Below are positions 5,169 to 6,753 of a stretch of DNA of 6,753 bases, one piece after another (position 1 is the stretch's first letter; each line of letters opens with the position of its first letter). This DNA is from an uncultured Desulfuromonadales bacterium (GTDB lineage: Bacteria > Desulfobacterota > Desulfuromonadia > Desulfuromonadales > Geopsychrobacteraceae), in the NCBI GenBank assembly GCA_947259685.1, contig CAMYNC010000174.1:1-6753 (forward strand). The letters are read 5' to 3'. The notes under the pieces are model-generated. The model did no database searches and had not been told where the DNA came from. It saw nothing but the letters and a program-made list of their open reading frames with translations. The position numbers and the translations under genes are program-made.

Positions 5169-5840
5169 TTATCTCAAAATCAGAATGAGAAGTTTTGTAA
5201 AAAGGATCATCCCGATGAGCGCTACGGGATAAACAGTCGCATAGGCGACTGCGGCGTATGGCGCATCAGAAATGGCGGCGGCGCTTGCCAGCCCCGGGGT
5301 GCTGGTCATACCTCCGGTCAGGACGCCGAGCATGCGGAGAAAACGGATTTTTAACAGGTAACGGCAGATAAGCAGGCTCACCAACAGCGGGACCGCCGTC
5401 ACCAGAATACCGGAAAAGAACAGAGGAAGACCCTGTTGGCTAAGGGTCTCCAGGATGGTGGCACCGGTCTGGGTTCCTACGGTCGCCAAAAAAAGTAACA
5501 GACCCAACTCTCGAATGAAACTATTCGCTGTTGAGGGAATTTCCCAGACAAAGGGGCCGGTTTTATACAAGTTACTTAAAATCCACCCAGCAAGCAAAAC
5601 CCCGCCGGTGATGCCTAACGAAAAGGTTCCGACCAAGGGGAGGTGTAGGGGGATTTTCCCAATCAAGAAACCTGCGAGAAGTCCCAGAAAAATCGACAGC
5701 AGGTTGACCCGGTAGATCTCCCTAACGTCGTTACCAAGAATACGGCTGACGTTTTTAACGGCGTTTTCATAGCCGACAACATGTAGCACGTCTCCCAAGT
5801 GGAGGCGGGTGTTGGTTTCTACGGGGAGTTCAATTATGGG
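5169..5840 (-). pseudogene. C-terminal fragment of a YidE/AspT-type antiporter
   Basis: The leftward frame encodes the tail of a TrkA_C domain (IIELPVETNTRLHLGDVLHVVG), then a hydrophobic domain of about five or six helices ending LILILR. The membrane part contains NLLSIFLGLLAGFLIG, a SFIRELGLLLFLATVGTQTG segment and the highly conserved LTGGMTSTPGLASA motif, all typical of the second Asp-Al_Ex half of the aspartate-alanine antiporter/YidE-YbjL family. Full-length members have about 550 residues: membrane half, two TrkA_C domains, membrane half. Only about 225 residues remain here. The frame stays open to 5882, where TGA closes it, but family resemblance fades upstream of about 5840, and no ATG with a ribosome binding site precedes it. 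The only candidate start is a TTG at 5798, inside the TrkA_C domain. It is therefore read as a 5'-truncated remnant. The break lies just beside the toxin-antitoxin module. Confidence 0.8.
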
Positions 5841-5893
5841 TCTGGAAGTAGCCCAGATTGAGCATGTCTTGAGTATCGCGCATCATAAGAAAG

Positions 5894-5921
5894 GGTCGCA
5901 CTATCATTGATCAGTGCGACC
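5894..5921. terminator. hairpin terminator of the toxin-antitoxin module
   Basis: GGTCGCACT (5894-5902) and AGTGCGACC (5913-5921) form a perfect 9-bp stem with a 10-base loop. It begins 7 bases after the toxin stop codon read leftward and is followed on that strand by CTTTCTTATG, a weak T-tract. It could also stop transcription from the left. It sits between the toxin gene and the broken antiporter. Confidence 0.65.
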
Positions 5922-5928
5922 ATTCATT

Positions 5929-6228
5929 TTAGCCCGAGAACTGTGTCTCGACATCCATGCTCTCATGGAGCACACGGACGATTTCTATCAGCGAAGCTGA
6001 CTTGTTTCGATAGTAAATTACGTGGCTGCCTGTCGGGAACTTATGGTAGCCCGGCTTAATCTCACCACATTCCCTTCCCATTGACGGGTTGCGTGCGAGC
6101 TGATGAAAACTGTCATCAAGTGTCTTCAGATATTTATTCCTCTGATCCCTCCCCCATCGCTTCTGAGTGAATCGGGCAATATTCTTCAGATCGATCTTAG
6201 CTTTTCCTGAGAGAGTGAAATCCGCCAT
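5929..6228 (-). CDS. parE: ParE/RelE-superfamily toxin
   Basis: This 99-residue protein has the ParE layout: an N-terminal helical hairpin (SGKAKIDLKNIARFTQKRWGRDQRNKYLKTL, about 7-37), a helix FHQLARNPSMGREC (41-54), then the beta sheet with GYHKFPTGSHVIYYRNK (60-76) and a RVLHESMDV end (85-93). ParE proteins poison DNA gyrase, while the related RelE proteins cleave mRNA; the RVLHxxMD ending is typical of ParE. The length matches the family (95-105). The ATG at 6228 overlaps the TAA of the antitoxin frame (TAATG), indicating translational coupling. The toxin frame appears intact, even though the antitoxin's start is out of frame, an arrangement that is normally hard to tolerate. It may be expressed poorly, countered in trans, or inactive for reasons not visible here. 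Confidence 0.87.
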   Translation of the reverse strand: MADFTLSGKAKIDLKNIARFTQKRWGRDQRNKYLKTLDDSFHQLARNPSMGRECGEIKPGYHKFPTGSHVIYYRNKSASLIEIVRVLHESMDVETQFSG

Positions 6229-6469
6229 TACTTCAGATCTACAGCATCCAGTTCCTGAATCAATCCTTCCAGTGAGTATTCAGCCGTGCCGCTGTTTTCA
6301 CCCTCTTCTAACGCTTTGCGAAGAAGGGTTAGTTTTGCTTCCTTCTCCTCCAAAAGACGCAAGCCGGCGCGGACCGCTTCACTTACCGATCCGTAATGTC
6401 CGGAAGCGACTTGCTGCCCGACAAATTTTTCAAAATGAGGACCAAGGGTAACGCTTGTATTTTCGGCAT
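6228..6469 (-). pseudogene. parD: ParD-type antitoxin with a one-base frameshift at its start
   Basis: AGGAGG followed by TTTTT precedes an ATG at 6469, an ideal ribosome binding site, yet this ATG frame reads MPKIQALPLV… and stops at TAA (6385-6383) after 28 codons. The next frame is open to the TAA at 6230-6228 and spells a clear ParD: NTSVTLGPHFEKFVGQQVA, then SGHYGSVSEAVRAGLRLLEE, an acidic helical tail and LIQELDAVDLK. That frame has no ATG, GTG or TTG before codon 38. Adding one A to the AAAA run (complement of 6460-6463) would give MPKNTSVTLG, a usual ParD beginning, and an 80-residue protein. Intact ParD binds DNA with its ribbon-helix-helix N terminus and neutralises ParE with its C-terminal tail. 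The lesion may be real, a homopolymer sequencing error, or bypassed by slippage. Confidence 0.85.
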
Positions 6470-6474
6470 AAAAA

Positions 6475-6480
6475 CCTCCA
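6475..6480 (-). promoter_or_regulatory. ribosome binding site of the antitoxin gene
   Basis: TGGAGG reads leftward and ends 5 bases before the ATG at 6469. Its strength shows that this ATG is the real initiation site, so the frame error lies downstream of it rather than in the choice of start. Confidence 0.6.
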
Positions 6481-6490
6481 TCAAAGTCGA

Positions 6491-6525
6491 TATATTATTA
6501 TTTAATATTTATCGGTATCGATCAA
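6491..6525 (-). promoter_or_regulatory. AT-rich promoter/operator region of the toxin-antitoxin module
   Basis: Read leftward, TTGATC (6525-6520) could serve as a -35, with several -10-like hexamers such as TAAATA (6504-6499) 15 bases on; spacing is not ideal. An imperfect palindrome ATCGGTATCGAT (6511-6522, arms ATCG/CGAT) may be an operator for the ParD/ParE complex, which usually autoregulates. The exact promoter cannot be fixed in such AT-rich DNA. Confidence 0.35.
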
Positions 6526-6558
6526 GAGGAATGTTATCTGTGAAGAAATAGATCTCTG

Positions 6559-6594
6559 ATTGGTTCTCTAATATCATAGACATGTAGAGACAAT
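6559..6594. repeat. imperfect inverted repeat
   Basis: ATTG-GT-TCTCTA (6559-6570) pairs with TAGAGACAAT (6585-6594) apart from a 2-base bulge, around a 14-base centre. It lies upstream of the toxin-antitoxin promoter and beyond the terminator at 6640-6669. Its function is unknown, and chance is possible. Confidence 0.25.
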
Positions 6595-6639
6595 ATGGGC
6601 GGCGGCTTTATCAGAATATGCAACCACTCCAGAAACTGA

Positions 6640-6669
6640 AAAAGCGGAACCAGGTAAGGTTCCGCTTTT
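6640..6669. terminator. bidirectional rho-independent terminator
   Basis: AAAAGCGGAACC (6640-6651) and GGTTCCGCTTTT (6658-6669) form a perfect 12-bp stem with a 6-base loop and A/T runs on both sides, the classical bidirectional form. Read leftward, it lies 24 bases after the stop codon of the gene that enters from the right edge and should end that transcript, insulating the toxin-antitoxin module. Confidence 0.85.
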
Positions 6670-6693
6670 ACTATCGTTATGCTTTAGTGTTGT

Positions 6694-6753
6694 TTACTGA
6701 CCGAGAATCTTCGCCTTGCGCTCCTTGAGAATCTGCGCATGGCGATCCTCTTC
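6694..6753 (-). CDS. C-terminal end of an unidentified protein (partial)
   Basis: The leftward frame from the window edge reads EEDRHAQILKERKAKILGQ and stops with TAA at 6696-6694, followed by a strong terminator. The tail is highly charged and helical in character. Nineteen residues are too few to name a family. The terminator at the expected distance supports it being a genuine gene end. Confidence 0.55.
   Translation of the reverse strand, partial: EEDRHAQILKERKAKILGQ

Noticed and set aside
6167..6451. 94-codon + strand open frame across the parD/parE junction
   Set aside because: It is antisense to recognisable ParD and ParE coding frames and has no family resemblance.

Overview
The window looks like a chromosomal segment from a Gram-negative bacterium, most probably a Desulfuromonadota/Geobacter-like deltaproteobacterium. 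That placement is inferred from the style of the orphan response regulator (VILCSAY, DFSTW, DAYIVKSSDL) and from the set of genes in the main operon; there is no rRNA or other phylogenetic marker. Two exported proteins with classical signal peptides and a CcdA-type membrane protein fit a diderm cell with a periplasm.

Left part (1-1366, + strand). A small DUF1127 protein (241-519) is followed by a stand-alone CheY-like receiver domain (708-1064) and a 302-base gene-free stretch. That stretch ends in a strong hairpin (1272-1297), best read as the terminator of the leftward operon.

Centre (1367-4923, - strand). Six tightly spaced leftward genes form one operon: a TTG-started ArsR-family repressor, an ArsP/DUF318-type permease, a 77-residue cytoplasmic redoxin (CAKC), an exported thioredoxin-like protein (CIPC), a six-helix CcdA-like thiol electron carrier, and an exported single-domain rhodanese. 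A good sigma70-type promoter precedes arsR, with an inverted repeat lying across its spacer and -10. A second palindrome sharing a 12-base core with the first sits between arsR and the permease. Together the genes suggest a thiol/metalloid- or sulfur-responsive transport system with its own trans-membrane electron relay: cytoplasmic redoxin to CcdA to periplasmic thioredoxin and/or rhodanese. The substrate cannot be read from the sequence.

Right part (4871-6753, - strand). After a gene-free stretch with a long imperfect hairpin comes only the C-terminal half of a YidE/AspT-type antiporter (5169 to about 5840). It breaks off inside its second TrkA_C domain. Immediately next to the break lies a ParDE-type toxin-antitoxin module with its own terminator. 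The ParE toxin frame is intact, but the ParD frame lacks one base at codons 2-4, so its start codon is out of frame with the rest of the gene. The window ends with a bidirectional terminator and the last 19 codons of another leftward gene. The right side therefore looks like a decayed or rearranged junction beside a well-kept operon.
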